From Bacillota bacterium (GTDB lineage: Bacteria > Bacillota > Clostridia > Acetivibrionales > DSM-1351): a stretch of DNA of 54,782 nucleotides. Positions within the stretch are counted from its first letter, which is position 1, and each line of letters starts with the position of its first letter. Position numbers and translations under genes: made by a program. Positions 1-8,242 of the stretch are shown piece by piece. The stretch is from contig JAEWSZ010000204.1 in the NCBI GenBank assembly GCA_023397905.1, positions 1 to 54,782 of the forward strand. Direction: 5' to 3'. The notes beneath the pieces were generated by a model. It saw only the letters and a list, made by a program, of their open reading frames with translations. It was not told the DNA's origin and did not search any database.

Positions 1-348
1 TATATTCAGTGTGGCTTTTTGTCTTGAGTTCATAACAATTAGCAGGTATGGATAATTTATATAATCATAATCATCATATCGGAAAAGCCATTTATATTCT
101 ATCTTGTCCACTATGATTTTTCTAAAATGCCGTATAAAAATTCCCCCTCCTAATTCTATAAATTCCTGTTTATCAGTGAGATTATATTCATAATCATTAG
201 TTCATAATTACACTACTCACTTATTTTATACTATAACACCATGAAATGAAAGAATTCGGGATAATTTCCTTCGCGCGCGCGGTATAATATATTCTTTTAT
301 TTTATATTTAAACAATATAATACTAAGACTAATACCTTCTCCTTCACC

Positions 349-369
349 TACTATATTTTAAATATAGTA
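349..369. repeat. 21-bp AT palindrome
   Basis: Two perfect 10-base arms, TACTATATTT and AAATATAGTA, flank a single central T. The palindrome sits about 20 bases before the 10-bp repeat array. It could be an operator or a hairpin; it has no adjoining T-tract, so it does not look like a terminator. Confidence 0.6.
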
Positions 370-390
370 TATATTATATATGTAGGTTAA

Positions 391-480
391 CGGTGTTTTG
401 TGGTAAAACGCGGTGTTTGTCGGTGATTTTCGCTGATGTTCGGTATTTGTCGGCGAAGTGCGGCGTTTTGCGGTGTTACA
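391..480. repeat. Array of nine 10-bp degenerate repeats
   Basis: From 391 to 480 the sequence divides exactly into nine decamers of the form CGGTGNTTNT. Examples are CGGTGTTTTG at 391, CGGTGTTTGT at 411, CGGTGATTTT at 421, CGGTATTTGT at 441, CGGCGTTTTG at 461 and CGGTGTTACA at 471. Unit 2 (TGGTAAAACG) is the most diverged. There are no indels, so every unit lies on nearly the same face of the helix. The function is unknown. Confidence 0.8.
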
Positions 481-519
481 AAATATGTAAATTAAACAGT
501 AATGAAAGGATATGATTTT

Positions 520-663
520 ATGATGACTTTGTATGCCTACGGTGGGACCAGTCCCCCCGTGAGCCCCTCTGGCCTCCCGGCGCGGTTAAAAGCGGCGAAG
601 GAATCCAGTCCATTATTCAAAATATTCATGATATTTCAGTTGTTCAAGCAACCGGTCATTTAA
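520..663 (+). CDS. Doubtful small ORF, 47 aa
   Basis: Two consecutive ATG codons follow an AAAGGA ribosome-site-like sequence and open a 47-codon frame. It runs antisense over the last 17 codons of the neighbouring HD hydrolase. The peptide is proline-rich in its middle and has no recognisable domain. It may be chance coding; listed only because the ribosome site is good and the flanking non-coding DNA is structured. Confidence 0.2.
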   Translation: MMTLYAYGGTSPPVSPSGLPARLKAAKESSPLFKIFMIFQLFKQPVI

Positions 664-1848
664 GTGGAGCACCTTGCAAATGTCTATGAAATAGTCGTCA
701 GTCATGCTGGCGATAAAATCCGTGACGATTTCATCGGGTGAAGCTGTTATGTAACGTCGTTCCGGCTCCCGGTATACATTTCCCTGTATGCCGTCGTTTA
801 GATAGTGTTTGAAAATGGGAGAGTCAAATTTATTGTTTTCAGTGTCGAAAATCAGCTGCTCATACAGAAGAGCCATCAGGGGCTGTATGACATTAAAATA
901 CGGTTCGTTTAACTGCTCGTCCTGATAGATGATTTTATCATTTTCATCAATTAAATCTTTCAGATCAAGAAAAACCTCCTCATCCATATTGAGTGAAGGC
1001 GAGTCAATACTGTTCTTTATAAGATTCACAACGATATTTGATATAATATCGCTGTTATGCGTTCCGATCAGGCGCTTTTCTTCAAATTTATTTTGGGTAA
1101 TAAGCTTTGCCTTATAGAGGTCCTGGCGGTCCTTGCCTGCGTAGGCAATCATATCGCTGATCCTGACAACGCAGCCTTCCAGCGTGTTTGGACGGAGGCC
1201 TTTGTAAAAGTTTTTGACAGTGTAGCATTTTTCTAAAATATCGTCGAATTCCTGAAATGTAGCCAGCTCTGAAGGGATATATTCTTTGTAAACCTTTTCA
1301 CCGTTGTGAGAGAGAATGCCGCTAAGCGTCTGCAATGTCAGATTGGAATCCAGGATATGCCGGAAAATACGCGCACTGTGGACGTTGTGGTTAAAGTATC
1401 TCGCTTGCCCGTCTCTGGATTGCGTTCCGGCCTGATAGTTTTCGCTCAGGAAAGTTTCGCCTTTATGTCCAAACGGAGTATGCCCCATATCATGTCCAAG
1501 CGCAATGGCATCTATCAGGTCAAGATTGAGCCGCAAAGCCCGGCCGATTGTCTTTGCGATTTTTGATACAAACTGAACATGGAGTGCGCGCCGCGTCAAG
1601 TCATCGTTTCTATAGAATGAAAACACCTGTGTTTTATCAGCATAGCGGTTATAGAGCGGATTGTGAATAATGCAGTCCACGTCATAAGAATAAGGCGGCC
1701 TGATAATATCGTATCTTGGCCTGTATTCTCTTACACGGCACGCATTGGTATTGTGGGATGCATATGGGGATAGCATAGCATCGTGAGCACTGTTTACATC
1801 TTCAAGATATTTTTCCTCAGCAGAGGTGAAGGAAAAGTAATCAGCCAT
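613..1848 (-). CDS. dGTPase-like HD-domain phosphohydrolase
   Basis: Predicted 411-aa cytoplasmic metal-dependent phosphohydrolase related to deoxyguanosinetriphosphate triphosphohydrolases, which cleave dNTPs to deoxynucleoside and triphosphate. The HD signature is clear: an upstream His at residue 90 (RRALH) and GHDMGHTPFGH at 118-128. I chose the ATG at 1848 because TAAGGAGGG lies just upstream; the open frame extends 33 codons further but has no ribosome site there. The substrate is not certain, since many HD proteins of this class are only dGTPase-like. It is transcribed away from the toxin-antitoxin pair and appears monocistronic. Confidence 0.85.
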   Translation of the reverse strand: MADYFSFTSAEEKYLEDVNSAHDAMLSPYASHNTNACRVREYRPRYDIIRPPYSYDVDCIIHNPLYNRYADKTQVFSFYRNDDLTRRALHVQFVSKIAKTIGRALRLNLDLIDAIALGHDMGHTPFGHKGETFLSENYQAGTQSRDGQARYFNHNVHSARIFRHILDSNLTLQTLSGILSHNGEKVYKEYIPSELATFQEFDDILEKCYTVKNFYKGLRPNTLEGCVVRISDMIAYAGKDRQDLYKAKLITQNKFEEKRLIGTHNSDIISNIVVNLIKNSIDSPSLNMDEEVFLDLKDLIDENDKIIYQDEQLNEPYFNVIQPLMALLYEQLIFDTENNKFDSPIFKHYLNDGIQGNVYREPERRYITASPDEIVTDFIASMTDDYFIDICKVLHLNDRLLEQLKYHEYFE

Positions 1849-2128
1849 CTTCAGTCCCTCCTTATTTTCAGTTCTTTTTCCCATTTTATTGTTTTTTCCA
1901 GGTAAAGTCAATAAATAAGGGATTTTAACTGTTTTTGGCGAAGGCAAAACAGGGTAATCCCTGAGACAATAGAAACTTTGACAGTTAATGACAGATAGTG
2001 GTATAATTTTAACAGGTAATTAAGCATATATTTTTACACATAATTCTTAGGTAATAGTTTAGACTATTCTTGAGGTGATTTGTGTGGATATTAATTGTAA
2101 AAATGATAGTGAAAAAGAAGGTGAAGGC

Positions 2129-2278
2129 ATGGTGGCAATCAGAAAAGACAGTATTATTAAAGATAATATCATTAAAGAAGAGACAAATTATACTCAGGCA
2201 AAGAATGAAGATGTAATGAAAGCCATCGTGGAATCTAATAAAAAACACTCTAAAATGATGAAGATGCTGTCTAAATAA
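2129..2278 (+). CDS. Putative Phd-like antitoxin
   Basis: A 49-aa, highly charged protein that ends two bases before the Doc-type toxin gene. The start is the ATG after AAGAAGGTGAAGG; an in-frame extension to 2075 is possible but lacks a ribosome site. No DNA-binding domain is obvious in so short a sequence, so the call rests on position and size. In Phd/Doc pairs the antitoxin's C-terminal tail plugs the Fic-fold active site, and the lysine-rich C-terminal half here would suit that role. The pair is probably co-transcribed and autoregulated. Confidence 0.55.
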   Translation: MVAIRKDSIIKDNIIKEETNYTQAKNEDVMKAIVESNKKHSKMMKMLSK

Positions 2279-2280
2279 AT

Positions 2281-2694
2281 ATGGCACAAGATATCGTTTA
2301 TTTAACTTTAGAACATATATTATTTATTTATACATCTGCATTAGAGGATTTTGGCGGTGAAAAGGGATTATACATAGACACCACTGAAAAAGTTGAAAGT
2401 ATTTTAGCTCAGCAACTTCCTTTATTTGGGTATGATAAATATCCATCTGTTTTTCAAAAGGCCGCCATGCTGTTATACTTTTTAGCTAAGAATCATTGCT
2501 TTGTTGACGGAAATAAAAGAGTTGCTATTCAAAGTGCTATCGTATTTCTGAATCTTAATGGATATGAAGATCATTTAGATGATTTAGAAGGATATGATAT
2601 GACTATGGAAATTGCTTCTTCTCATATTCCAGAATCTGAAAGAGATAATTATATAGATAATATAGCAGAGTGGTTATCGAAAAGATTCTTATAA
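2281..2694 (+). CDS. Doc-family (Fic-fold) toxin
   Basis: A 137-aa protein with the Doc/Fic active-site motif HCFVDGNKR at residues 72-80, preceded by the usual helix containing AAMLLYFLAKN. In characterised Doc proteins this fold phosphorylates elongation factor Tu and arrests translation; the DGNKR form (Lys in place of the Fic GNGR Gly) is the Doc type. Length fits the family. The gene starts two bases after the antitoxin stop, so the two are translationally coupled. Whether this pair stabilises the chromosome segment or acts in phage defence cannot be told from sequence. Confidence 0.85.
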   Translation: MAQDIVYLTLEHILFIYTSALEDFGGEKGLYIDTTEKVESILAQQLPLFGYDKYPSVFQKAAMLLYFLAKNHCFVDGNKRVAIQSAIVFLNLNGYEDHLDDLEGYDMTMEIASSHIPESERDNYIDNIAEWLSKRFL

Positions 2695-2695
2695 A

Positions 2696-2718
2696 GACTC
2701 TCAATTGAGGGTTCTTTT
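2696..2718 (+). terminator. Intrinsic terminator after the toxin gene
   Basis: ACTCTCAATTGAGGGT forms a compact hairpin (one G-T pair) followed by TCTTTTC. It starts one base after the Doc stop codon. Confidence 0.6.
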
Positions 2719-2901
2719 CATATTTATGCCCATGCCCCGCAGCTCACACAAAACATCATGAAAGCCGGCATGGACTCGGTACTTACTTTATAATTTTCTA
2801 AAAATTTCCTTCAACCTTTTCCATTAATTATACTTTATTTTTATCCACACTGTTATAGAAAATTATATTTAGAGCTATAAATATTTATTCCGCAAAAACA
2901 A

Positions 2902-2933
2902 TTGACTTTCCTGTGCGGGGGATAGTTTATACT
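2902..2933 (+). promoter_or_regulatory. MerR-type promoter with 20-bp spacer
   Basis: TTGACT (2902-2907) and TATACT (2928-2933) are separated by 20 bp, longer than the usual 17. Inside the spacer ACTTTCC and GGATAGT form an imperfect inverted repeat. This is the layout on which MerR regulators act by untwisting DNA. The regulator's own ATG follows at 2954, so autoregulation is likely. Confidence 0.7.
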
Positions 2934-2953
2934 GGTGGCACAGAGGTGAGAGA

Positions 2954-3754
2954 ATGTATAAAATAAGCGATTTTTCCAGGATTACAAACCTGACGGTCAA
3001 GGCTCTGAGATATTATGATGAAGAAAATATCCTTACTCCGTCTTACCGGGACGAAACCAACTCATACAGGTATTATGACGAGAAGGACTTTCAGAAAGCC
3101 CGGCTGATCGCCATGCTCAGAGAGCTTGAATTTTCCATTTCCGAAATAAAGGATATTCTGAGCAGCAGCGATAGTCCGGAGGATCTGTCCTATTATCTGG
3201 AAGAGAAGAAAAGCATGGTTGAAAATGAAATCCTGAGGGAGAAAGAGCTTATAAAAAAGATTGACCTCTATATTAATCCAAAATATCAGGAGGAAACCAG
3301 TATGAGCTATAAAATTGAAGTCAGGGAAATCGCCCCGGTTACTGTGGCGTCCATACGCTTCCATGGGAAATACAGCGATGTCGGGATGTATATCGGGAAA
3401 ATTTACAAGGCGGTTCGGAACAAAGCGGCGGGAGCGCCCTTCAATTGCTATTATGACGCGGAATACAGGGAAGATGCTGATATGGAGCTTTGTGTCCCTA
3501 CCTCCGGACTGATAAATGACAGCGGCGTTTCGGCTAAAAGACTGCCTGCCATAAAAGCAATCTGCACCATCCACACAGGGGGATATGATAAAATCAACCT
3601 GGCATATAAAGCGCTTCTGGATTATGCAAATGAACACAGGCTCAAATGTCTGACGCCGTCAAGAGAGGTTTATATCAAAGGTCCCGGAATGATTTTTAAA
3701 GGCAACCCAAATAAATACGTGACCGAGATAATAATTCCCTTTGGGGAGGTGTGA
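2954..3754 (+). CDS. MerR-family regulator with GyrI-like effector domain
   Basis: A 266-aa transcription factor. Residues 1-70 are a MerR winged helix (YKISDFSRITNLTVKALRYY), then a dimerisation helix to about 105, then a GyrI-like/AraC effector-binding domain from about 118 to the end (YKIEVREIAPVTVASIRF). This architecture matches BmrR-type multidrug-sensing activators. It starts 21 bases after the MerR-type promoter and overlaps or abuts the next gene, which encodes another GyrI-like domain. The ligand is unknown; cationic or planar hydrophobic compounds are usual for the class. Confidence 0.85.
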   Translation: MYKISDFSRITNLTVKALRYYDEENILTPSYRDETNSYRYYDEKDFQKARLIAMLRELEFSISEIKDILSSSDSPEDLSYYLEEKKSMVENEILREKELIKKIDLYINPKYQEETSMSYKIEVREIAPVTVASIRFHGKYSDVGMYIGKIYKAVRNKAAGAPFNCYYDAEYREDADMELCVPTSGLINDSGVSAKRLPAIKAICTIHTGGYDKINLAYKALLDYANEHRLKCLTPSREVYIKGPGMIFKGNPNKYVTEIIIPFGEV

Positions 3755-3756
3755 GT

Positions 3757-4425
3757 ATGGCAGGTGAAAAACTGGATTACAAAAGAGCCTGTAAGGACCT
3801 GTATATGCCGGGGACAAAGCCATGTGCCATTGACGTTCCGGCCATGAGTTTCATCATGGTGGACGGCAGAGGCGATCCCAACGCGGAAGGCGGAGAATAC
3901 CGGCAGGCGGTAGAATTGTTATATGGCTTGTCCTACACGGTAAAAATGGGTAAAATGGGAGGCGGCCGGCCCGCCGGCTATTTTGAGTATGTCGTACCGC
4001 CGCTTGAAGGCCTGTGGTGGCTGGACGGCGATTTGCATTTCGATATCTTGAAAAAGGACAAATTCTGCTGGACAGCCATGATCCGCCAGCCTGAATTTGT
4101 TACGCAAGAGGTGTTTGAATGGGCATGCGGAGAGCTGGCCAGGAAAAAACCTCAGCTGGCTGCCGCAAAAGCAAGGCTGCAGATATTTCATGAGGGTTTG
4201 TGCGTGCAGATGCTGCATGTGGGGCCTTTCGACAGCGAGCCGGAAACTATTGCGCAAATAGACAGCTTTATAAAAGAGGGCGGCTATCAGGAGGCGATTT
4301 CCGAAGTGCTGCCCGGCGGAACTATCAGAAGGCACCATGAGATCTATCTCAGCGATCCGAACAAAACCCTACTTTCAAAAATGAGGACCGTTATCCGCCA
4401 TCCGGTGAGAGCCCCGGCTCTCTGA
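3757..4425 (+). CDS. GyrI-like small-molecule-binding protein
   Basis: A 222-aa protein of the GyrI-like family, related to the effector domain of BmrR-type regulators but with no DNA-binding domain. Recognisable segments include the N-terminal strand AMSFIMVDGRGDPN and the central EGLWWLDGD. Members of this family bind, and some hydrolyse, small toxic compounds. The ATG at 3757 follows GGGGAGG at the right distance and lies just after the regulator's stop (3752-3754), so the two are co-transcribed. It may work on the ligand sensed by the regulator; that is inference from adjacency. Confidence 0.75.
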   Translation: MAGEKLDYKRACKDLYMPGTKPCAIDVPAMSFIMVDGRGDPNAEGGEYRQAVELLYGLSYTVKMGKMGGGRPAGYFEYVVPPLEGLWWLDGDLHFDILKKDKFCWTAMIRQPEFVTQEVFEWACGELARKKPQLAAAKARLQIFHEGLCVQMLHVGPFDSEPETIAQIDSFIKEGGYQEAISEVLPGGTIRRHHEIYLSDPNKTLLSKMRTVIRHPVRAPAL

Positions 4426-4515
4426 CCCGGTGGGCGGATTTAGCACGCAGATGGCAAGAAGCGCATATTATATCATCAGAAGAGATGACCTGTTTATTAT
4501 AGGTGGTATGATATT

Positions 4516-4929
4516 ATGAAAATTGTGAAATTGCTTATTTTATTTGCTATCGGCGGATTTTTCTATTATTTTATTGAACGGATGTACCAGGGGCATTCCG
4601 CATGGCAGATGTTTATTGTGGGAGGTATATGCTTTGTATTGATCGGACTGATCAACGAACTGTTCACCTGGGCGGTGCCGCTGTGGCTGCAGGGTATTAT
4701 ATCGGCGGTAATCGTCACCGCAGTGGAGTACGTGAGCGGGCTTATCCTGAATGTATGGCTTAAGCTGAACATATGGGATTACAGCAGTCTGCCCTTCAAT
4801 CTCCAGGGGCAGGTATGCCTTTACTACGGGCTGCTGTGGATTTTTATAAGTCTCGGAGCCATTGTATTTGACGACTGGCTCAGGTACTGGCTGTTTGACG
4901 AGGAAAAGCCCAAATATAAATTGTTTTAA
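4516..4929 (+). CDS. Putative ABC-transporter type IV (CmpB-like) membrane protein
   Basis: A 137-aa integral membrane protein with about four hydrophobic segments (near residues 5-22, 30-50, 55-80, 98-118) and a conserved-looking WDYSSLPFNLQGQVCLYYGLLW stretch, shortened here to the key residues W-D-Y-S and NLQGQV. The pattern resembles the DUF1113/putative ABC-transporter type IV family, common in Clostridia. The biochemical role of that family is not established. It stands alone, convergent with glpP. Confidence 0.6.
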   Translation: MKIVKLLILFAIGGFFYYFIERMYQGHSAWQMFIVGGICFVLIGLINELFTWAVPLWLQGIISAVIVTAVEYVSGLILNVWLKLNIWDYSSLPFNLQGQVCLYYGLLWIFISLGAIVFDDWLRYWLFDEEKPKYKLF

Positions 4930-4958
4930 CACAGGTAAAAGTATTCGGTTAAGTGCAT

Positions 4959-5543
4959 TCAGCAATAAAGGCGGTTATCCTCCGGTATTTTGTAGTTCCA
5001 CAGATCATTTTTTGAAAGGGATACGGCGGCGGCTCCATGCCTGAAAGCTTCGGTGATCTGGTGCTCTTCGCTTATCAGTCCCCCAAGGATGATTGGAATG
5101 GGGAGGCTCTGCTTGTAATTCTTTACAATAGAAGGCGCGATCGCCGGCATGATTTCAACACAGTCGGGCTTGTTCTGGGAAATGGCTTCTAAAGAATTAT
5201 GGAATGATTTTGTGTCGATGAGAAAAACTCTTTGTATGGTAGCAAGCCCTTCCTTTTTTGCTGATTTGATTATATTGCTTTTGGTAGTGACTATACCGTA
5301 TGGCCCCACATATTTTCTGATAAAAGAGAGGGATTCCCTGTCGCCGTTTAGGCCTTTAAGGAGGTCCATGTGTATGAATATTGGCTTCTGCCGGCAAAAG
5401 TTCTTAAAGGTGCGTGAAACCATTTCATTCAAGTCGCCGTTCATATAGATAATTGAGCCTGCGGCAGATTCAATGGCAGTTTTCAGGTGATTGACTTCAC
5501 AAGCTGCAATAATAGGATTTCTTTTAAATATATCTATGGTCAT
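4959..5543 (-). CDS. glpP: Glycerol-3-phosphate-responsive antiterminator GlpP
   Basis: A 194-aa cytoplasmic TIM-barrel-like RNA-binding antiterminator. Family hallmarks are NPIIAACEVNHLKTAIES at the start, IHMDLLKGLNGD, YGIVTTKSN, CVEIMPAIAP and PIILGGLISE near the C-terminus. In Bacillus, GlpP with glycerol 3-phosphate prevents termination in leaders of glycerol-use genes. The ATG at 5543 follows GAGGTG; a GTG three codons earlier is a weaker option. A nearby binding-protein gene of UgpB type makes a link to glycerophosphate metabolism plausible but unproven. Confidence 0.88.
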   Translation of the reverse strand: MTIDIFKRNPIIAACEVNHLKTAIESAAGSIIYMNGDLNEMVSRTFKNFCRQKPIFIHMDLLKGLNGDRESLSFIRKYVGPYGIVTTKSNIIKSAKKEGLATIQRVFLIDTKSFHNSLEAISQNKPDCVEIMPAIAPSIVKNYKQSLPIPIILGGLISEEHQITEAFRHGAAAVSLSKNDLWNYKIPEDNRLYC

Positions 5544-5754
5544 GGCGGACACCTCATCTGTGGGTAATGCCTATATTATATAGCTTAAAACCGGATATTT
5601 CGGAATTCACAAGGGAATTTTACAAACAATTAACGTAGATTTAATTGTATTTTTCAGCGGTTTAAATTAGTCTATTAAATGTTATTGATAATAATGTTAT
5701 TTTAATTAATTTAGGGTGGAGAATTTGAGAAAGCCTGCGATTGCCTGATGAAGC

Positions 5755-5809
5755 TGCAAAATATTTGCATTTCAAGGGTTTATGTGCAAGGCTTTTTTAG
5801 TTTGCCTTG
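5755..5809 (+). promoter_or_regulatory. Structured leader before the HAD phosphatase gene
   Basis: Two hairpins lie in the untranslated region: TGCAAA/TTTGCA around ATA (5755-5769) and CAAGGC/GCCTTG (5787-5809), with T-runs inside the second loop. They could be part of a transcription-attenuation leader. No identity with a known riboswitch class is evident. Confidence 0.35.
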
Positions 5810-5834
5810 AAAAGGCATGTGACGGAGTGATCAG

Positions 5835-6653
5835 ATGAGTGAGATACGGTTGATAGTAAGTGATTTGGACGGGACGCTTCTGGATGAAAGCCATCGGCTT
5901 GGTGAAGAACTGACAGCCAGGATACGGGAGTACACTGAGAGCGGGGGCCTGTTCACCATTGCCACCGGGAGAAACTGGTATGCGGCAAAGGACATAGTGG
6001 AGAGGCTGTCCATAAGGCTGCCCGTTATTTTGTGCAATGGGGCAATGCTGGCGGGAAGGTCGGGGATCTATTACAAATCTGAAATAGACCTTGGCGCAAT
6101 GGCGGATTTTCTCATTGATGCGGCGGATGAAGGCGCCGCGGTACTGCTGTTTGACCACGACATGGTCTTCGGGTTTGGCAATATGCAGGGGATTAAAAGG
6201 TTTTGCGGAAAGGAAAAGGTTTTTTGCGAGGTTGTCAATGCAGACAGGAACTGGCTGATCCGCAGGAAGGTGCTCAAGGCGGTCCTGGTGGGACCCTACG
6301 AGATCAGCGCCTCTTTATGGTACAAGCATAACATGGATAAAGATGCCCGGTATGGCTTCATACGGAGCGAAGAGGATTTCTTTGAAATTGTGAAAAACGG
6401 TGAAAACAAGGGCAAAACCATGCTGGGACTTGCAAAGCGTCTGGGGATATCAAAGCAGGAGATACTTGCCATAGGCAATCATATGAACGACAGGGAACTG
6501 CTTCTGGAAGCCGGGGTAGGTGCTGCGGTGTCCAATTGCTTTCCCGAACTGAAGGCATATGCGGACTATGTATGTGAAAGGCCGTGGGATAAGGGCGTAA
6601 TTGAGGCCATGGACAGGTTTTGCGGTATTCACCGGAAGACGTTTGCCGAATGA
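5835..6653 (+). CDS. Cof-type HAD-superfamily phosphatase
   Basis: A 272-aa cytoplasmic hydrolase. HAD motif I is VSDLDGTLLD (nucleophile Asp at residue 9-11), motif III includes the lysine in ENKGKTMLGLAKRLGI, and motif IV is AIGNHMNDRELL near residue 215. The C2 cap between motifs and the overall length fit Cof/YidA-type sugar-phosphate phosphatases. ATG at 5835 follows GGAG. It precedes the interrupted binding-protein gene but has its own leader, and a separate promoter lies between the two. The substrate is probably a phosphosugar. Confidence 0.85.
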   Translation: MSEIRLIVSDLDGTLLDESHRLGEELTARIREYTESGGLFTIATGRNWYAAKDIVERLSIRLPVILCNGAMLAGRSGIYYKSEIDLGAMADFLIDAADEGAAVLLFDHDMVFGFGNMQGIKRFCGKEKVFCEVVNADRNWLIRRKVLKAVLVGPYEISASLWYKHNMDKDARYGFIRSEEDFFEIVKNGENKGKTMLGLAKRLGISKQEILAIGNHMNDRELLLEAGVGAAVSNCFPELKAYADYVCERPWDKGVIEAMDRFCGIHRKTFAE

Positions 6654-6698
6654 CGGCAGCCCGGGATAATACTTTACGTTAAATTTACCTGGACTTAA

Positions 6699-6727
6699 TT
6701 GACTTTGAGAAAGCGGAAATATAAAAT
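6699..6727 (+). promoter_or_regulatory. Sigma-A promoter of the sugar ABC operon
   Basis: TTGACT (6699-6704) and TAAAAT (6722-6727) with a 17-bp spacer. Transcription would start near 6734, giving a leader of about 190 bases before the lipoprotein ATG at 6926. Confidence 0.65.
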
Positions 6728-6826
6728 GAGGACAGGTCAAGGGATGACCGGCAAATTAAATATTAATGTACTGATTATGTACTGATAAGGTGGAGGCAAA
6801 GAGAAAACCTTATGACAAAAATCTGA

Positions 6827-6860
6827 AGAGCTTTTGATTTTCAGCTCTGAAAGTTTTGTT
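6827..6860 (+). terminator. Terminator-like hairpin in the leader of the sugar ABC operon
   Basis: AGAGCT and AGCTCT pair around a 10-base loop and are followed by GAAAGTTTTGTT. This lies between the promoter and the start codon, as in attenuated leaders. It is a weak terminator by eye. Confidence 0.4.
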
Positions 6861-7200
6861 GTAATGTATTCTGTTTGCCTTTATTCATACAACACAAAAT
6901 AAATTATGAAAAGGAGATTTCATTTATGAAAAAAAGCAAAATGATCGCTGCTGTGGCTAGCGCTGTATTGTGCATTGCGGTGTTTTTCAGCGGCTGCGGG
7001 GATAACTCGGGTGCGACGGGCCAAAGCAGCGGAACATCTTCGGAGACTGCTTCTCAAACGGGAGGCGGCACAGACAGTAAACCCAGTGAAGAAAAAGTCG
7101 ATCTTTCCTTCTATTATCCTGTTGCAGTGGGAGGACCACTAACAAAAGTAATTGATCAGATGGCTGCCGACTTTACCAAAGAAAACCCCAATATTACCGT

Positions 7201-7204
7201 AACC
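7201..7204. repeat. Left junction (attL core AACC)
   Basis: The host frame reads ...ATTACCGTAACC and then foreign TCAATACTG. The same AACC occurs at 40166-40169, after which the host sequence CCGGTTTATACT continues. The reconstructed empty site is ATTACCGTAACC then CCGGTTTAT. Confidence 0.85.
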
Positions 7205-7260
7205 TCAATACTGATAAATTGGGTTATAATGATTGGCTTGATAAACTTGTTGAAATATAA
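7205..7260 (+). other. Native 3' end of the recombinase gene, detached by integration
   Basis: If 40169 is joined to 7205, as in an excised circle, the recombinase frame continues for 18 codons, LNTDKLGYNDWLDKLVEI, and stops at TAA 7258-7260. A strong hairpin terminator follows at once. In the integrated state this tail has no start and is read in another frame as the end of the truncated lipoprotein. Confidence 0.8.
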
Positions 7261-7275
7261 ATACAGAATATACTC

Positions 7276-7298
7276 AAAACCGCTAACCAAGCGGTTTT
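7276..7298 (+). terminator. Bidirectional intrinsic terminator at the element's left end
   Basis: AAAACCGCT and AGCGGTTTT form a perfect 9-bp stem around AACCA. In the circle it would end the recombinase transcript; in the integrated form it should stop transcription entering the element from the sugar operon promoter. Confidence 0.8.
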
Positions 7299-7364
7299 GT
7301 ATTTATATAATGTCCAAAAGTATGCATATTAGTAATACCGCTGATTCAAGTAAGTTGTATATGG

Positions 7365-8202
7365 TTTAATACATGGCAATTCTCACAGTTTTTGATGGAT
7401 AATCAATTATCAATTTCTCTACTAGCGAATTTTGTTGATGAAATTGCATGTAAAGAGTCAACTGAAAAAGGAAGAATTAAATCAATACTTACTAAGATAG
7501 TAACATTTGCTGCAATAGGAATAGTAAATAAATATGTTGGGGATACTGCAGCTGAGAATGTAAAATCAACTTTTCATAATGATGAAACATATGATATCTT
7601 TTATAGTATTAAAAATCATTAAAAATGAATTACAAAAAGTAGTTGACGAAAGATTAGCTAATATTAAGTCAAATGGTTGTAAAGTAGATAGAATAGTTGT
7701 TTTTATTGATGACTTGGACAGATTATCTCCAGATAAAGCAGTAGAAATATTGAAGCTGTTTCTAGAAATTAGAGGATGTGTATTTATTCTTGCAGTTGAT
7801 TACGAGATTGTTACGTTAGGTATAGAAAAGAAATATGGCAAACAGATCGCTAGAACAAAAGGAAAAATTTTTTTTGACAAGATAATTCAGTTACCATTTA
7901 AAGTCCCAATAGAACAATATGATATAAAAAATTATATTAATGATATGTTGATAAGCCATGGTGTTAAAGATGATAATGAATTAAAGTCATATTATTATCT
8001 AATTCAATTTTCAATTGATACAAATCCAAGAAGTATAAAAAGACTTTTCAATTCATTTTCATTAATTAACAAAGTAGCTTTAAGAAAAAACAGTTTTGGT
8101 TCAGAACAATTAATAGGCAAAAGATTGTTGTTCACTATTCTTTGCATGCAAACTCAATATGAGAATGTTTATACTTACTTTTTGAGTAATTTAGAGACGT
8201 AG
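7365..8202 (+). pseudogene. KAP-family P-loop NTPase, truncated and frameshifted
   Basis: The first segment reads FNTWQFSQF, a typical KAP NTPase motif, and continues to 7617. The second segment carries the Walker B motif VVFIDDLDRLSPDKAVE and following helices up to 8202. They are joined by a 10-bp tandem duplication (7608-7617 and 7618-7627) that shifts the frame; removing one copy restores YDIFYSIKNELQKVVDERL. The Walker A region expected upstream is missing. KAP ATPases are often membrane-linked and occur on mobile elements, some in phage defence. This copy is certainly dead. Confidence 0.8.
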
Positions 8203-8242
8203 CAAATTCAGATAAAGCATATCCATTCAATTGCAAGGGAAG

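Larger units (their letters stand above)
1..612. other. Intergenic region without a recognised gene
   Basis: I see no convincing large gene here. The first 300 bases are AT-rich. A run of CGCGCG followed by GGTATAATA at about 274-288 looks like a -10 box without a good -35. The stretch contains a 21-bp palindrome and a 10-bp phased repeat array, listed separately, and one doubtful small ORF. The gene upstream of base 1 is outside the window, so the orientation of any regulation is unknown. Confidence 0.6.
6926..7369 (+). pseudogene. Interrupted sugar-binding lipoprotein, N-terminal part
   Basis: The first 93 codons (6926-7204) encode a lipoprotein signal peptide with lipobox FSGC (Cys24), a Ser/Thr/Gly-rich linker and the start of an extracellular solute-binding domain (LSFYYPVAVGGPLTKVIDQM). 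The frame then enters the inserted element and ends at 7369 after 55 foreign codons. The missing 362 codons resume at 40170. Joining 7204 to 40170 gives an uninterrupted 455-aa protein, a normal length for the UgpB/sugar family. The integrated form should yield only a truncated, non-functional lipoprotein. Confidence 0.93.

Noticed and set aside
391..480. CRISPR-like array
   Set aside because: The units are 10 bp with no unique spacers between them, so it is a tandem array and not CRISPR.
929..1566. Plus-strand frames across the HD hydrolase gene
   Set aside because: They are antisense shadows of a well-supported gene and have no ribosome sites.
2009..2287. Minus-strand frame of 92 codons over the antitoxin gene
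   Set aside because: Phe/Ile-rich antisense of the antitoxin frame; no ribosome site and no domain.
5724..6714. Shared TTTGAGAAAGC before the phosphatase and sugar operon as a GlpP target
   Set aside because: In the second case the sequence lies in the promoter spacer, upstream of the transcription start, so it is not in the leader RNA.
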